Below are positions 17,070 to 25,970 of a stretch of 56,159 nucleotides of DNA, one piece after another (the first letter of the stretch is position 1; each line of letters begins with the position of its first letter). The DNA lies in NCBI GenBank assembly GCA_945835885.1, contig CAMAJR010000003.1, forward strand, positions 1-56,159, read 5' to 3'. The DNA is from an uncultured Alphaproteobacteria bacterium. Its GTDB lineage: Bacteria; Pseudomonadota; Alphaproteobacteria; RF32; CAG-239. The notes under the pieces are model-generated. The model was given only the letters and a program-made list of their open reading frames with translations, did not search any database and was not told where the DNA came from. The translations under genes and the position numbers were made by a program.

Positions 17070-17844
17070 CTATTTGTCTGGTATTGGAAACATAAGAAAC
17101 AGAAGCTCCTCCTCTACAATTGCCGAAACCTGATTCAATAATATGTTTTCCATCATTTTTTCATATTGAAAATATGGAATGTCTTTGCTGGTATCTAACC
17201 TCCCTTTATATTCATACGCATCTTCCATACTTTGTAATATTTTTTCTGATTTCTTGTCTGTTTTCAACATTTCCGGTGTAACAATCGGCTTAAAACTTTC
17301 ATGATTATATTCTTGTTTTTCTTCAATTTCCCGTTTAAGAGTTTCACCGCGGACATTATTCATTGCTGCCACATAATCTCTGGTTGTAGCGCCATTTCCG
17401 TCTGTAAAATGAGTGTCGACATCTATTTTAATAAAATATCTTGCAATTTGATATGCTTTTCAGACGGGTCTTTTCCATTTGAAGAAGGTTTTTTCCTGAA
17501 ACATTTGCATCCATGCAGATAGTTTTTTCTACTTCCTTAAAATCTTTATTTTTAGCGCTTGGGCAAACATTTTATTGGCAGAAATGATAAGATTTTGTTT
17601 TTACTTTTCAAGTTTCATTGCCTCTATTTTCAGTTTGTTTAAAGTTGAAGTATCAGCTTTCTTTTCGGCATAAAATTGACCATCATCAGTGTTTACATAG
17701 ATGGAATCGGCGTCAGGATGATTTTTTCCCATGTTTCTGTTTTTTGTTTGTTCTTAATGGCGGAAACAGCTGTTACGCCTCCGATTCCCAATGTTGCGAT
17801 AGTGCCTCCGATGAGAAAATTTTTTATTTTGTTCCTGTGCTCAT
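17070..17844 (-). pseudogene. Decayed gene for a small membrane-anchored protein
   Basis: An ATG at 17844 with an AAGGAG site 7 bp upstream starts a frame that breaks after four codons. Continuing across frames gives N-K-I-K-N-F-L-I-G-G-T-I-A-T (a membrane or signal segment), then H-P-D-A-D-S-I-Y-V-N-T, then an in-frame TAA, then N-L-I-I-S-A-N-K-M-F, E-V-E-K-T-I-C-M-D-A-N, S-S-N-G-K-D-P-S-E-K and finally the intact last 100 codons (17372-17070). I count at least five frameshifts and one stop, several at A-runs. The original was probably about 250 aa, with an N-terminal membrane anchor; I do not recognise it. Neighbouring genes are intact, so true decay is more likely than poor sequence. Confidence 0.7.
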
Positions 17845-17880
17845 AGCTTTTCTCCTTATTTATTAAATATAACTACATTC

Positions 17881-18195
17881 TACCCCTTCCTTATAGACAA
17901 AAGCTAAGTTTTTTGTAAAAAATATTTTTGAGCAAAAACGATAGTAAAAAACGCTCTGTTAAACGAATTTGTTGGAATATGCGCAAAGAACTTGAACGTC
18001 ATCTTGAGGAGGCGAATGCCGATGTGATGATTTCCTCTCTCGCCGTGCGACCTCGGGCGTTATAAAGCGGCGATTGCACGGCGCCTAAGGGGATTCTTCA
18101 TTTCGCTGGCGCTACATTGAGAATCGCGTGTTCGCTTTTTCAACAATTTTGTTAAATATAACGTAAAAAATTAGCTTAATAAACATTATATTTTG
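17881..18195. other. Gene-free stretch with GC-rich island
   Basis: There is no credible gene. 17985-18130 is clearly more GC-rich than its A/T-rich flanks and encodes only a 27-codon frame (from 17980) without a ribosome site. Its composition resembles the GC-rich part of the 196-bp repeat near 1.2 kb and may be a dispersed intergenic repeat or the remnant of a gene. Confidence 0.4.
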
Positions 18196-18223
18196 TTGCA
18201 AAATATAAAGAATCGCGCATAAT
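18196..18223 (+). promoter_or_regulatory. Likely rsmG-parAB promoter
   Basis: TTGCAA (18196-18201), 16 bp, CATAAT (18218-18223), 17 bp upstream of rsmG. TTGC-type -35 boxes also appear at 10248, 37801, 46679 and 55744. Confidence 0.5.
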
Positions 18224-18240
18224 GAATTTCAGAGGTTAAA

Positions 18241-18867
18241 ATGGATATTGATTCGGAATTGCAAAAATACGATGTTTCACGTGAAACAATCGAAAAATTA
18301 GAAGCGTTTGCCGCACTTCTGCGTGAGTGGAATGCCAAAATGAATTTAGTGAGCAAAAATTCATTAGAAGATGTGTGGATACGCCATATTTTAGATTCGT
18401 TGCAAATAATACGATATATTCCAAAAACGACGGAAACTTTGCTTGACATTGGCAGCGGGGCCGGTTTTCCGGCTGTTGTATTGGCAATCGTTATGCAAGA
18501 AAAATTGCCGACGGCACATTCAATTTTGGTGGAGAGTATTACCAAAAAAACGGTGTATTTAAACGATGTATGCATTAAACTTGGCTTAAAGAACGTGCAT
18601 ATCGAAAATAATCGTGTTGAAAATTTAAGACTAAAGAATATCAATGTTATCACGGCACGCGCGGTTGCGGCGTTAGATGTTTTGTGCGATTATGCAGGCG
18701 GATTGGGTAATAAAAATACAAAATGTCTGTTCCTAAAAGGCAGAACATATCAAGAGGAGTTGCAAAAAGCGTGCGAAAAATGGCACTTTGACTGTATAAC
18801 GCATCAAAACATTTACTGTGATGACGGGGTTTTATTGGAAATCAGTAATTTAAGGAAACGCAGATGA
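18241..18867 (+). CDS. rsmG: 16S rRNA (guanine-527-N7)-methyltransferase RsmG (GidB)
   Basis: It methylates N7 of G527 in 16S rRNA using S-adenosylmethionine. The 208-aa protein has the N-terminal V-S-R-E-T helix typical of RsmG, L-L-R-E-W-N-x-K-M-N-L-V, the H-I-L-D-S-L motif and the SAM loop L-D-I-G-S-G-A-G-F-P at residues 68-77; I-T-A-R-A-V-A follows later. GAGG precedes the ATG. A perfect parS lies at codons 11-16. It overlaps parA by 4 bp (ATGA), so rsmG, parA and parB form one operon. Confidence 0.96.
   Translation: MDIDSELQKYDVSRETIEKLEAFAALLREWNAKMNLVSKNSLEDVWIRHILDSLQIIRYIPKTTETLLDIGSGAGFPAVVLAIVMQEKLPTAHSILVESITKKTVYLNDVCIKLGLKNVHIENNRVENLRLKNINVITARAVAALDVLCDYAGGLGNKNTKCLFLKGRTYQEELQKACEKWHFDCITHQNIYCDDGVLLEISNLRKRR
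18273..18288. promoter_or_regulatory. parS centromere site inside rsmG
   Basis: Perfect TGTTTCACGTGAAACA, 1.36 kb upstream of parB. It encodes V-S-R-E-T, a segment conserved in RsmG proteins, so protein and centromere constraints coincide. Confidence 0.95.
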
Positions 18868-19631
18868 AAATAATTTCGATTGCAAATCGCAAAGGCGGTG
18901 TCGGCAAAACAACGACAACAATAAATATTGCTACGGCCTTATCGGCCATCAACAAAAAAGTGTTGGTTATTGATTTTGATCCGCAAGGTAATGCGACAAC
19001 ATCTCTCGGTATCGAAAAGAAAAAAGGTCAGGCATCTTCTTACAATGTTTTAATCGGGACATGTCCGGCTAAAGAGGCGATTGTTGCCACAAATTTGCCG
19101 CGGTTTGATTTGATACCGTCGTCGCCGGATTTGGCTGCTGCCGAAATTGAATTGGTTGATTTGTCCGAACGTGAATTTGTTTTGAAAAAATCTTTGATGA
19201 AGTTGCAAGCTGACTATGATTATATTCTGATTGATTGTCCGCCGTCTTTGAATTTGATTACCATTAATGCGTTGGTCAGTGCAAATTCTGTGATTGTTCC
19301 GCTTCAATGTGAGTTTTTGGCTCTTGAAGGTTTGGCGGATTTGGTTAAAAACATCAATGCCATAAAGCGCAATTTTAATCCGAATTTGGCGTTACAGGGC
19401 ATTATTTTGACAATGTTCAGCAAACAAAACAATTTAAGCAAAATGATTGAAGCCGATGTGCGTAAATATTTCGGGGACAAAGTGTATCAAACGGTTATTC
19501 CGCGTTGCGTGCGTATTGCGGAGGCACCGTCATTCGGTAAGCCGATTTTGGTCTATGACTTTAAGAGCACCGGTGCGCAAGCATATTTGCAATTAGCAAA
19601 AGAATTTTTACAACGTGAAAGGGAACTGTAA
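18864..19631 (+). CDS. parA: Chromosome partitioning ATPase ParA (Soj)
   Basis: A DNA-binding ATPase whose gradient pulls ParB-parS complexes and so segregates the origin region. The 255-aa protein has the deviant Walker A K10-G-G-V-G-K15-T with the signature lysine, D-F-D-P-Q-G-N-A-T as A', and I-L-I-D-C-P-P-S as Walker B. The length is typical of chromosomal ParA without an N-terminal HTH. It overlaps rsmG by 4 bp and abuts parB with no gap. Confidence 0.97.
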   Translation: MKIISIANRKGGVGKTTTTINIATALSAINKKVLVIDFDPQGNATTSLGIEKKKGQASSYNVLIGTCPAKEAIVATNLPRFDLIPSSPDLAAAEIELVDLSEREFVLKKSLMKLQADYDYILIDCPPSLNLITINALVSANSVIVPLQCEFLALEGLADLVKNINAIKRNFNPNLALQGIILTMFSKQNNLSKMIEADVRKYFGDKVYQTVIPRCVRIAEAPSFGKPILVYDFKSTGAQAYLQLAKEFLQREREL

Positions 19632-20528
19632 ATGACCGCAGGCAACAAAAATTTTGGATTGGGAAAAGGAATCGGCGCTTTATTGGGAGATGATGCCGAT
19701 ATCTTGCTTGATGATAATAAAGTGGTTGATAGTTTTGTAAAAAACACTGTATTTAAAGACGAGGGTGTCAGCGAAATGCGTGTTGATGATATGTCGCCTT
19801 ATACATTTCAGCCGCGTATGGTTTTTGATGAAGAAAGTTTGAAATCTCTCAGTGATTCAATAAAAGAAAAAGGTGTTTTGCAGCCGTTACTGGTGCGTAA
19901 AAAGGGAGAACGTTACGAAATTATTGCCGGCGAACGTCGGTGGCGTGCGGCACGAATGGCTGGCTTGAATAAAGTGCCGGTAATCGTTAAAGAGCTGTCG
20001 GACCAAGAAACTTTGGAAATTGCCTTAATCGAGAATTTGCAACGCGAAAATTTGTCGGCTATTGAGGAGGCTGAGGGCTTGAACCGGCTGATGCAGGATT
20101 ATGACTATACACAAGATACACTCGGTAAGGTTATCGGCAAATCGCGCAGTTATATTGCCAACAGTTTACGCTTACTGAGTTTGCCGGAAGAAGTGCGTTT
20201 GCTTGTTTGCAATAACAAGCTTTCGGCCGGCCACGCACGCGCATTGGTCGGGTTGCCGAATGCAAACGACTTGGCGCAAAAAATAATTGACAAAGGTTTA
20301 AGCGTTCGCCAAACCGAGCAATTGGTTGCCGATTTAAAGAATCCGAAACCGGAAGTAAAATTGAAACCGGTGGATTTTGACTTGCAAAAAATAATGGCTG
20401 ATTTAGAAAAGAAATTACGCCTAAAAGTCAAAATAAATGCTGGAAAAAACGGAAAAGGAAGTGTAACATTAAAATACAACAGTCCGGCGGAGCTCAGCTC
20501 TATTCTGGATATTTTGGAACAACGTTGA
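19632..20528 (+). CDS. parB: Chromosome partitioning protein ParB (Spo0J)
   Basis: A parS-binding CTP-dependent clamp. The 298-aa protein begins with the ParA-interacting tail (G-L-G-K-G-I-G-A-L-L), then the CTP-binding ParB/Srx domain with Q-P-L-L-V-R and G-E-R-R-W-R-A, E-N-L-Q-R near it, a helix-turn-helix (T-L-G-K-V-I-G-K-S-R-S-Y-I-A-N) and S-A-G-H-A-R-A-L, ending in a basic dimerisation domain. It directly follows parA. The dispersed 15-bp motif occurs inside at 19743. Confidence 0.97.
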   Translation: MTAGNKNFGLGKGIGALLGDDADILLDDNKVVDSFVKNTVFKDEGVSEMRVDDMSPYTFQPRMVFDEESLKSLSDSIKEKGVLQPLLVRKKGERYEIIAGERRWRAARMAGLNKVPVIVKELSDQETLEIALIENLQRENLSAIEEAEGLNRLMQDYDYTQDTLGKVIGKSRSYIANSLRLLSLPEEVRLLVCNNKLSAGHARALVGLPNANDLAQKIIDKGLSVRQTEQLVADLKNPKPEVKLKPVDFDLQKIMADLEKKLRLKVKINAGKNGKGSVTLKYNSPAELSSILDILEQR

Positions 20529-20554
20529 TTTGAACTATTGAAAGGAAAGAACAA

Positions 20555-20800
20555 ATGCCTACGATTTTGGAAATGATGTTGGAAAATTGTAAAAACGCCG
20601 GATATTATCCGACACCGAACATCGAAAAAATTGCCAAAGCAAAAAATATGATGTTTGGTGAAGGTGAATGGCGCCGTTGTCCGTGTGACGGTCAAAATGA
20701 AGCGAGATATTGCATTTCGGATTTATGTCGCAGCGATATTGAACGCGACGGAATTTGCCATTGCCATTGTTATCAAAAAGTTTCGGGCGACAATAAATAG
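20555..20800 (+). CDS. Ferredoxin-thioredoxin reductase catalytic-chain-like protein
   Basis: An 81-aa protein with a clear AAGGAAAG site before the ATG. Seven cysteines are grouped as C42-P-C44, C53, C58 and C68-H-C70-H-C72. The order CPC ... C ... C ... CHC resembles the catalytic chain of ferredoxin:thioredoxin reductase, which has a 4Fe-4S cluster beside a redox disulfide, but the spacing is shorter and the second CPC is missing. It may be a short iron-sulfur redox protein. It lies between parB and dnaE with short gaps. Confidence 0.75.
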   Translation: MPTILEMMLENCKNAGYYPTPNIEKIAKAKNMMFGEGEWRRCPCDGQNEARYCISDLCRSDIERDGICHCHCYQKVSGDNK

Positions 20801-20827
20801 CGACATTTTTATTGCCGAAAGATATAA

Positions 20828-23800
20828 ATGCGTGACCCGAAATTTATACACCTGAGAGTTCATACCGCCTATTCTTTGGCTTTAGGCGCCATAACCGTTA
20901 AGAAGTTAGTGGCGCATCTGAAAGAGCTTGGCGTTCCGGCTTGTGCCATAACCGACCGCGGTAATTTGTTCGGCGGTAAAGCATTTTCCAAAATCGCTTC
21001 CGATGAAGGTGTGAAACCGATTTTGGGTGCAGAACTCAGCTTGCATAATGATGATTCGGAAAATATTGCAATTTCTAAAGGGCAGGAACTGGAGCCGCAA
21101 CGCATTATCCTGTTGGTAAAAAATGCCGAGGGCTACGCATCGTTGATGAAATTGTTTCATCGCTACTATCTTGACAATATGGAACACAGCACATATCCGC
21201 AGATAAATATGTCGGATTTGCGCAATTACGGTAAGGGACTCATTTGTCTGACCGGCGGCTATGAAGGGCCGCTCGGACAGCTTATTTTAAAAAATCGAAA
21301 AGCAGACGCTGAAAAAAAATTGCTTGAACTCAAAGAAATTTTTGGCGACCGTTTGTATATGGAAATATCCCGTGTCGGTTATGATGAAGAAGAAGCAACG
21401 GAGCCGACGTTTTTGGAGTTGGCTTACAAGCACAATGTGCCGCTTGTGGCAACCAATGATGTGTTCTTTTGGGACGAAAGTATGTATGAGGCGCACGATG
21501 CGCTTATTTGTATTGCCGCCGGTGAATATGTTGATAATACCGACCGTCGCAAATATTTGCCGACTAATTGCTGGCGCAACGAAAATGAAATGGTTGAGCT
21601 GTTTAAGGATATACCGGAAGCTGTTGAAAATACGGTAAAAATTGCAGAAAGATGTAACTATCTTTCTAAAAAAGTTGAACCGTTGTTGCCGATTTTTGTT
21701 TGTCCTGACGGCAAAACGCAAGATGAATTTATTACCGAAGAGGCCTATAAAGGTTTGCACGAGCGTATGAAGGCGCAGGTCTATACACCTGAAATGACGC
21801 CGGAGAAACGTGCGGAAATCGATGAAGAATATTACGCTCGTTTGGAATACGAACTGAGCGTTATCAAAAAAATGGGGTTTCCGGGCTATTTTCTTATCGT
21901 ATCGGATTTTATTCGCTGGTCTAAAACTCATGGCGTGCCGATTGGACCGGGGCGCGGTTCGGGTGCCGGTTCGATTGTGGCATGGTCTCTCAAAATTACT
22001 GATTTGGACCCGATTCGGTTAGATTTGTTGTTTGAACGCTTTTTGAATCCTGAACGTGTGAATATGCCGGATTTTGACGTTGATTTGTGTCAGGAAAATC
22101 GTCATAAAACCATTGAATATGTGCAAGAAAAATACGGTCATGAAAAAGTTGCGCAAATTATTACATACGGCAAACTGCAATCTAAAGCCGTAATTCGCGA
22201 TGTGGCGCGTGTGTTGCAAATGTCTTACAGTCAGGCAGACCGCATTTCTAAAATGATTCCGCCGGGCTCTGGCGGTAAAAATCCGACATTGCCCGAAGCT
22301 CTTGAACTTGTGCCGGAGTTGCGTGAAATGCGCGATAAAGATCCGGCGATTAACAAATTATTTGAAATAGCCATTCAATTAGAAGGGCTTTATCGTAACT
22401 CCGGCATGCACGCAGCGGGCGTTGTTATCGGAGATCGGCCATTAGACGAACTTGTGCCGTTATATAAAGACCCGCGCGCAGAAATGCCGGTAACACAATA
22501 TGATATGCAATATGTTGAAGAAACCGGTTTAATTAAATTTGACTTTTTGGGGCTTAAAACGCTGACGGTGATTGAACGCGCGGTTGAATGGGTGAAAAAG
22601 ATTCACGGTATTGAATTGCAAATGGCAGAAGTGCCTCTCGATGACGCAGATACATACAAGATTTTGCAAGAAGGTAACACCAGCGCTGTGTTCCAATTTG
22701 AATCGGCCGGTATGCGCGATGTTATGAAGCAAATAAAGCCGGACCGCTTCGAAGATTTAATCGCCGTCATTTCGCTCTATCGTCCGGGACCGATGGCGAA
22801 TATTCCGACTTTTATCAATCGCAAACACGGACTTGAAAAAATAGAATATCTGCATTCGGATTTGGCACCGATTCTTGATGAAACATACGGGATTATGGTA
22901 TATCAGGAACAAGTGATGAAAATTGCTCAGGTCTTGGGCGGATATACGCTCGGCGGTGCCGACAAGTTGCGTAAGGTTATGGGCAAGAAAAAAGTAGAAG
23001 AGATTCCGCATCAACGTGAACTGTTTTTGGAAGGGGCCTCCAAAAAAGGCATTAAACCGGAAATTTCAGGTGCGATTTTTGACCAAATGGCCAAGTTTGC
23101 CGAATACGGATTTAATAAATCGCACGCCGCGGCATATTCGCTGATTTCATATCAAACAGCGTATTTAAAGGCGCATTACCCGATAGAATTTATGTGCGCG
23201 GTAATGGATTTTGATATGACAAATACGGATAAAATTTCCTTTTATACCGATGAAGTTCGCAAAATGGGATTCAAGGTATTGTTGCCCGATATAAATCACT
23301 CGGACGCTTTGTTTAAAGTTGAAGACGGCAATATTCGTTTTGCTCTTGCCGGCATCAAAGGGGTCGGCGAGGCGAATATGAACGCAATCGTGGAAGAACG
23401 GGAGAAGAACGGTGTATTTAAAAGTGTTTCGGACTTTATTCATCGCACCGATATCAAACAAATCAATCGCAAACAGCTTGAACAACTGATTAAAGCCGGT
23501 GCGTTTGATTGTTTGGACGACAATCGCGGCAAATTATACGCTAATATTGATAACATATTACGCCATATTGCGGCAGCGTGCGAATTGAAAAACAGTGCTC
23601 AGACATCTTTATTCGGGGCACAGGAACTTGTTACGGAAGTAAAGTTGGAACCCAAAGCCAATTGGCCGGAATTAGAACGTTTGCAGTATGAGGCGGAAGC
23701 AATCGGCTTCTACCTTTCGGCGCACCCGCTTGCCGTTTATGCCGACAGTGTCGAGCGCTTAGGTATTAAAAGTTATACCGAAGCCATAAAAGGCATTAAA

Positions 23801-24301
23801 ACAGGCGATAAAATTCAAGTTAATTTGGCCGGGTGCGTGCAAGATTTGCAAAAGCGTATCGGTAAAACCGGAAAAAGTTACGGCATTTTGCGCGTTACAG
23901 ATATTACATCTGCGTTTGACGGCTTTGTGTGGAGTGATGTTTTGCCGCAAGCCATTGCTGCCAAAGAGGCCGGAATACCGGTATTCTTAAAAGCGCGAAT
24001 TGAAAAAAAAGACGAAGAATCACCGCTTCGCATCAATTTTGATGCCGTTAAAACTCTTGATGCCGAAATTACGGAAAATTCAAAGGGCTTGATTATAGAA
24101 GTCGCTGATGTTGCGGCGGTTCGACCGATTCGGGAACTTTTGGCACACGAGCATTACGGCACAAATAAAATTTTTATAAAACCGCAACTTGAAGATTGGG
24201 AAGTTCGCATTCAGCTCAAGGGAACATATGCGCTTGATAACGGTGAATTGATGACAAATATCCGAGGTATCAGCGGCGTTATGGTTGTAAAGGAGATATA
24301 A
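20828..24301 (+). CDS. dnaE: DNA polymerase III alpha subunit
   Basis: The replicative polymerase. The 1157-aa protein has an N-terminal PHP domain (L-R-V-H-T-A-Y-S-L, I-T-D-R-G-N), the polymerase palm with G-R-G-S-G-A-G-S and catalytic P-D415-F-D417-V-D419, the finger motif Y-R-P-G-P-M, the beta-clamp-side helix-hairpin-helix (L-A-G-I-K-G-V-G) and a C-terminal OB fold. The length is typical of DnaE1. The start has a weak ribosome site. The TAA stop abuts the next ATG with no gap, indicating an operon with the membrane protein. Confidence 0.97.
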   Translation: MRDPKFIHLRVHTAYSLALGAITVKKLVAHLKELGVPACAITDRGNLFGGKAFSKIASDEGVKPILGAELSLHNDDSENIAISKGQELEPQRIILLVKNAEGYASLMKLFHRYYLDNMEHSTYPQINMSDLRNYGKGLICLTGGYEGPLGQLILKNRKADAEKKLLELKEIFGDRLYMEISRVGYDEEEATEPTFLELAYKHNVPLVATNDVFFWDESMYEAHDALICIAAGEYVDNTDRRKYLPTNCWRNENEMVELFKDIPEAVENTVKIAERCNYLSKKVEPLLPIFVCPDGKTQDEFITEEAYKGLHERMKAQVYTPEMTPEKRAEIDEEYYARLEYELSVIKKMGFPGYFLIVSDFIRWSKTHGVPIGPGRGSGAGSIVAWSLKITDLDPIRLDLLFERFLNPERVNMPDFDVDLCQENRHKTIEYVQEKYGHEKVAQIITYGKLQSKAVIRDVARVLQMSYSQADRISKMIPPGSGGKNPTLPEALELVPELREMRDKDPAINKLFEIAIQLEGLYRNSGMHAAGVVIGDRPLDELVPLYKDPRAEMPVTQYDMQYVEETGLIKFDFLGLKTLTVIERAVEWVKKIHGIELQMAEVPLDDADTYKILQEGNTSAVFQFESAGMRDVMKQIKPDRFEDLIAVISLYRPGPMANIPTFINRKHGLEKIEYLHSDLAPILDETYGIMVYQEQVMKIAQVLGGYTLGGADKLRKVMGKKKVEEIPHQRELFLEGASKKGIKPEISGAIFDQMAKFAEYGFNKSHAAAYSLISYQTAYLKAHYPIEFMCAVMDFDMTNTDKISFYTDEVRKMGFKVLLPDINHSDALFKVEDGNIRFALAGIKGVGEANMNAIVEEREKNGVFKSVSDFIHRTDIKQINRKQLEQLIKAGAFDCLDDNRGKLYANIDNILRHIAAACELKNSAQTSLFGAQELVTEVKLEPKANWPELERLQYEAEAIGFYLSAHPLAVYADSVERLGIKSYTEAIKGIKTGDKIQVNLAGCVQDLQKRIGKTGKSYGILRVTDITSAFDGFVWSDVLPQAIAAKEAGIPVFLKARIEKKDEESPLRINFDAVKTLDAEITENSKGLIIEVADVAAVRPIRELLAHEHYGTNKIFIKPQLEDWEVRIQLKGTYALDNGELMTNIRGISGVMVVKEI

Positions 24302-25267
24302 ATGAGAAGGGCAAATAAATACGGAATTATCAGGGTTGTAAGTCGCTGGTTGGACTTGTTGCCGCAAATTTTGGTGTCTTGGCGTGTTTTATTTGGGTAT
24401 GCTGCCGCTTTGACCGTTTTGAGTGCCGTATTAAGTCGCTGGTCCTATACTTGTGCCGAAAAAATAAACGGCTACTGGTGCTTTTTGTCGGAGAACAACG
24501 GCGAATGGTGGCTTGGCTCGGTGTTGCTGTGGACGGTCGGCGCATTTTATCTTTATTGTCTGTTTGCCGGTGATTTCTATGATAATATTTTAAGCCGTCG
24601 AAAATTCAGGATAACGGATATTTTTGCCGTATCAAAGCAACGTTTGCGGTCGGTCGGTATGTTTTTTGCTTGTCTTTTGTGTATGATAATTCCGTGCATT
24701 ATCCTGATTTATATTTTGAATCCGATGAAATTACCGACGTGGCACACTTCAAATCCGGATTGGCGTATTGAACTTATTTATTTTACGATTGCATTTGTTT
24801 GTATGTCAATTCCGCTTATTATAATGCGTTGCGGCGGTGGTATAGCGTATTTTTTTAACGAAGGGCATATTCCGTTTCGCAAAGTGTATGATTTGACATT
24901 CAACCGGACTTATGTCGGTATTTTCAGCTTTTTGCTGTTAACTTTGCTGTGCGTTAATTTGCAAATGGGCGTTATGCGTTATTTTATGAAACTTGAAAAC
25001 AGTTATAATCTTTTAACAACCGCTGTTGTAACCGAATTTTGTAATAACGTGATGCTTTTATTTTATATTTCGCTGTTTTTGTTACTGTTTCAGGCAGAAT
25101 ATCTGGTTTTGAAAGAAAAGGAAGAATGTGATAAACTGCAAATCATTACCGAGCCGGAAGAAAAAGACGAGCCGGCAAAAGAAATAATCGGTAAATCAAA
25201 AAAATCGGCCAAGAAAAAGAAATCGCAACGTAAAGCAAAAAAGATTACGGAAAAAAACGGAGATTGA
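24302..25267 (+). CDS. Hypothetical multi-pass membrane protein
   Basis: A 321-aa protein with about six membrane helices (near residues 28-46, 62-83, 114-137, 153-175, 206-226, 240-266) and a cytoplasmic tail very rich in Lys and Glu (K-K-S-A-K-K-K-K-S-Q-R-K-A-K-K). I see no transporter motif. It starts on the base after the dnaE stop and ends one base before the ankyrin gene, so all three are likely one transcript. Confidence 0.8.
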   Translation: MRRANKYGIIRVVSRWLDLLPQILVSWRVLFGYAAALTVLSAVLSRWSYTCAEKINGYWCFLSENNGEWWLGSVLLWTVGAFYLYCLFAGDFYDNILSRRKFRITDIFAVSKQRLRSVGMFFACLLCMIIPCIILIYILNPMKLPTWHTSNPDWRIELIYFTIAFVCMSIPLIIMRCGGGIAYFFNEGHIPFRKVYDLTFNRTYVGIFSFLLLTLLCVNLQMGVMRYFMKLENSYNLLTTAVVTEFCNNVMLLFYISLFLLLFQAEYLVLKEKEECDKLQIITEPEEKDEPAKEIIGKSKKSAKKKKSQRKAKKITEKNGD

Positions 25268-25268
25268 T

Positions 25269-25970
25269 ATGAAAAAAGGAATATTCTGCATATTAGCGGC
25301 AGTAATGCTGAACTTTAACGCTCTTGCCGATTTTCAAACAGGAAATACGGAAGAATTGGAGCGGCAAATCACGGAAGGGTTAGATGTTAATGCGCGCGAT
25401 GAAAACGGGGATACGCTGCTTTTTTGGTTTTTGAAAAACGGCGACAGTATCAAACCGCTAAAAATCTTGATTGATGCCGGTGCTGATGTTAATGCACCGT
25501 CTTCGGCGCACGGTATGACGCCGTTGGTGTATGCAACAACCTTGACGGACAAAATGCAAATGAAAGCAAAAGCGCGCTTTCCGGTTGCTTACGGACAAAC
25601 GGGGAGTGATCGTCAGGTTGCGCGTGCGAATATTAAAAAAAGCACTCAAGAGGGTATGGAATATGCTTTGGCAGTGATTAAACTTTTGATTGAATCCGGT
25701 GCCGATGTCAATCAGGAAACACCATTCGGTACGCCGCTGATGAGTGCTTCCGCAAGTGACTTAAATGCCGATATCGTTGATTATCTTCTAAAGGCCGGTG
25801 CCGATGTTAATCAGCGTGATCGCAACGGACGCACGGCGCTGTTTTATGCAGCGGCACATAATTGCAGAACGGTAACGATACAGCTTTTGGCGGCAAATGC
25901 CGATATTAACATCAAAGACAATGACGGTAAAATGTATATGGATGTAACGGCAGAAGAATTGCATAAATAA
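25269..25970 (+). CDS. Exported ankyrin-repeat protein
   Basis: A 233-aa protein. The first ~21 residues (basic start, hydrophobic stretch, cleavage after L-A) form a Sec signal peptide. Ankyrin repeats follow: D-E-N-G-D-T-L-L-F, L-I-D-A-G-A-D-V-N-A-P, G-M-T-P-L-V-Y-A, L-I-E-S-G-A-D-V-N-Q-E, L-L-K-A-G-A-D-V-N-Q-R-D-R-N-G-R-T-A-L-F and L-L-A-A-N-A-D-I-N. A ~45-residue insertion separates repeats two and three. Probably a periplasmic binding scaffold; partner unknown. Confidence 0.88.
   Translation: MKKGIFCILAAVMLNFNALADFQTGNTEELERQITEGLDVNARDENGDTLLFWFLKNGDSIKPLKILIDAGADVNAPSSAHGMTPLVYATTLTDKMQMKAKARFPVAYGQTGSDRQVARANIKKSTQEGMEYALAVIKLLIESGADVNQETPFGTPLMSASASDLNADIVDYLLKAGADVNQRDRNGRTALFYAAAHNCRTVTIQLLAANADINIKDNDGKMYMDVTAEELHK

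Larger units (their letters stand above)
13261..23422 (+). repeat. Dispersed 15-bp motif AACRSYGTATTTAAA
   Basis: Nine close matches, all on the + strand: 13282, 14041, 14753, 15591, 18549, 19743, 23155, 23408 and a weaker one near 15864; related forms with GTTTTTAAA are at 13261 and 14126. Two copies (14041 and 19743) are identical AACACTGTATTTAAA. They lie in mnmE, mnmG, rsmG, parB, dnaE and the mnmE-mnmG spacer. In genes they are read in different frames (as V-F-K and as Y-L-K/N), so protein sequence does not explain them. I did not see close matches elsewhere in the window. Confidence 0.5.

Noticed and set aside
17301..17866. Two + strand frames (17301-17522, 17618-17866)
   Set aside because: They are antisense to the decayed - strand gene, have no ribosome sites and are low-complexity Phe/Leu/Cys sequence.
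17980..18064. 27-codon frame in the GC-rich island
   Set aside because: Too short, without a ribosome site; more likely part of an intergenic repeat.
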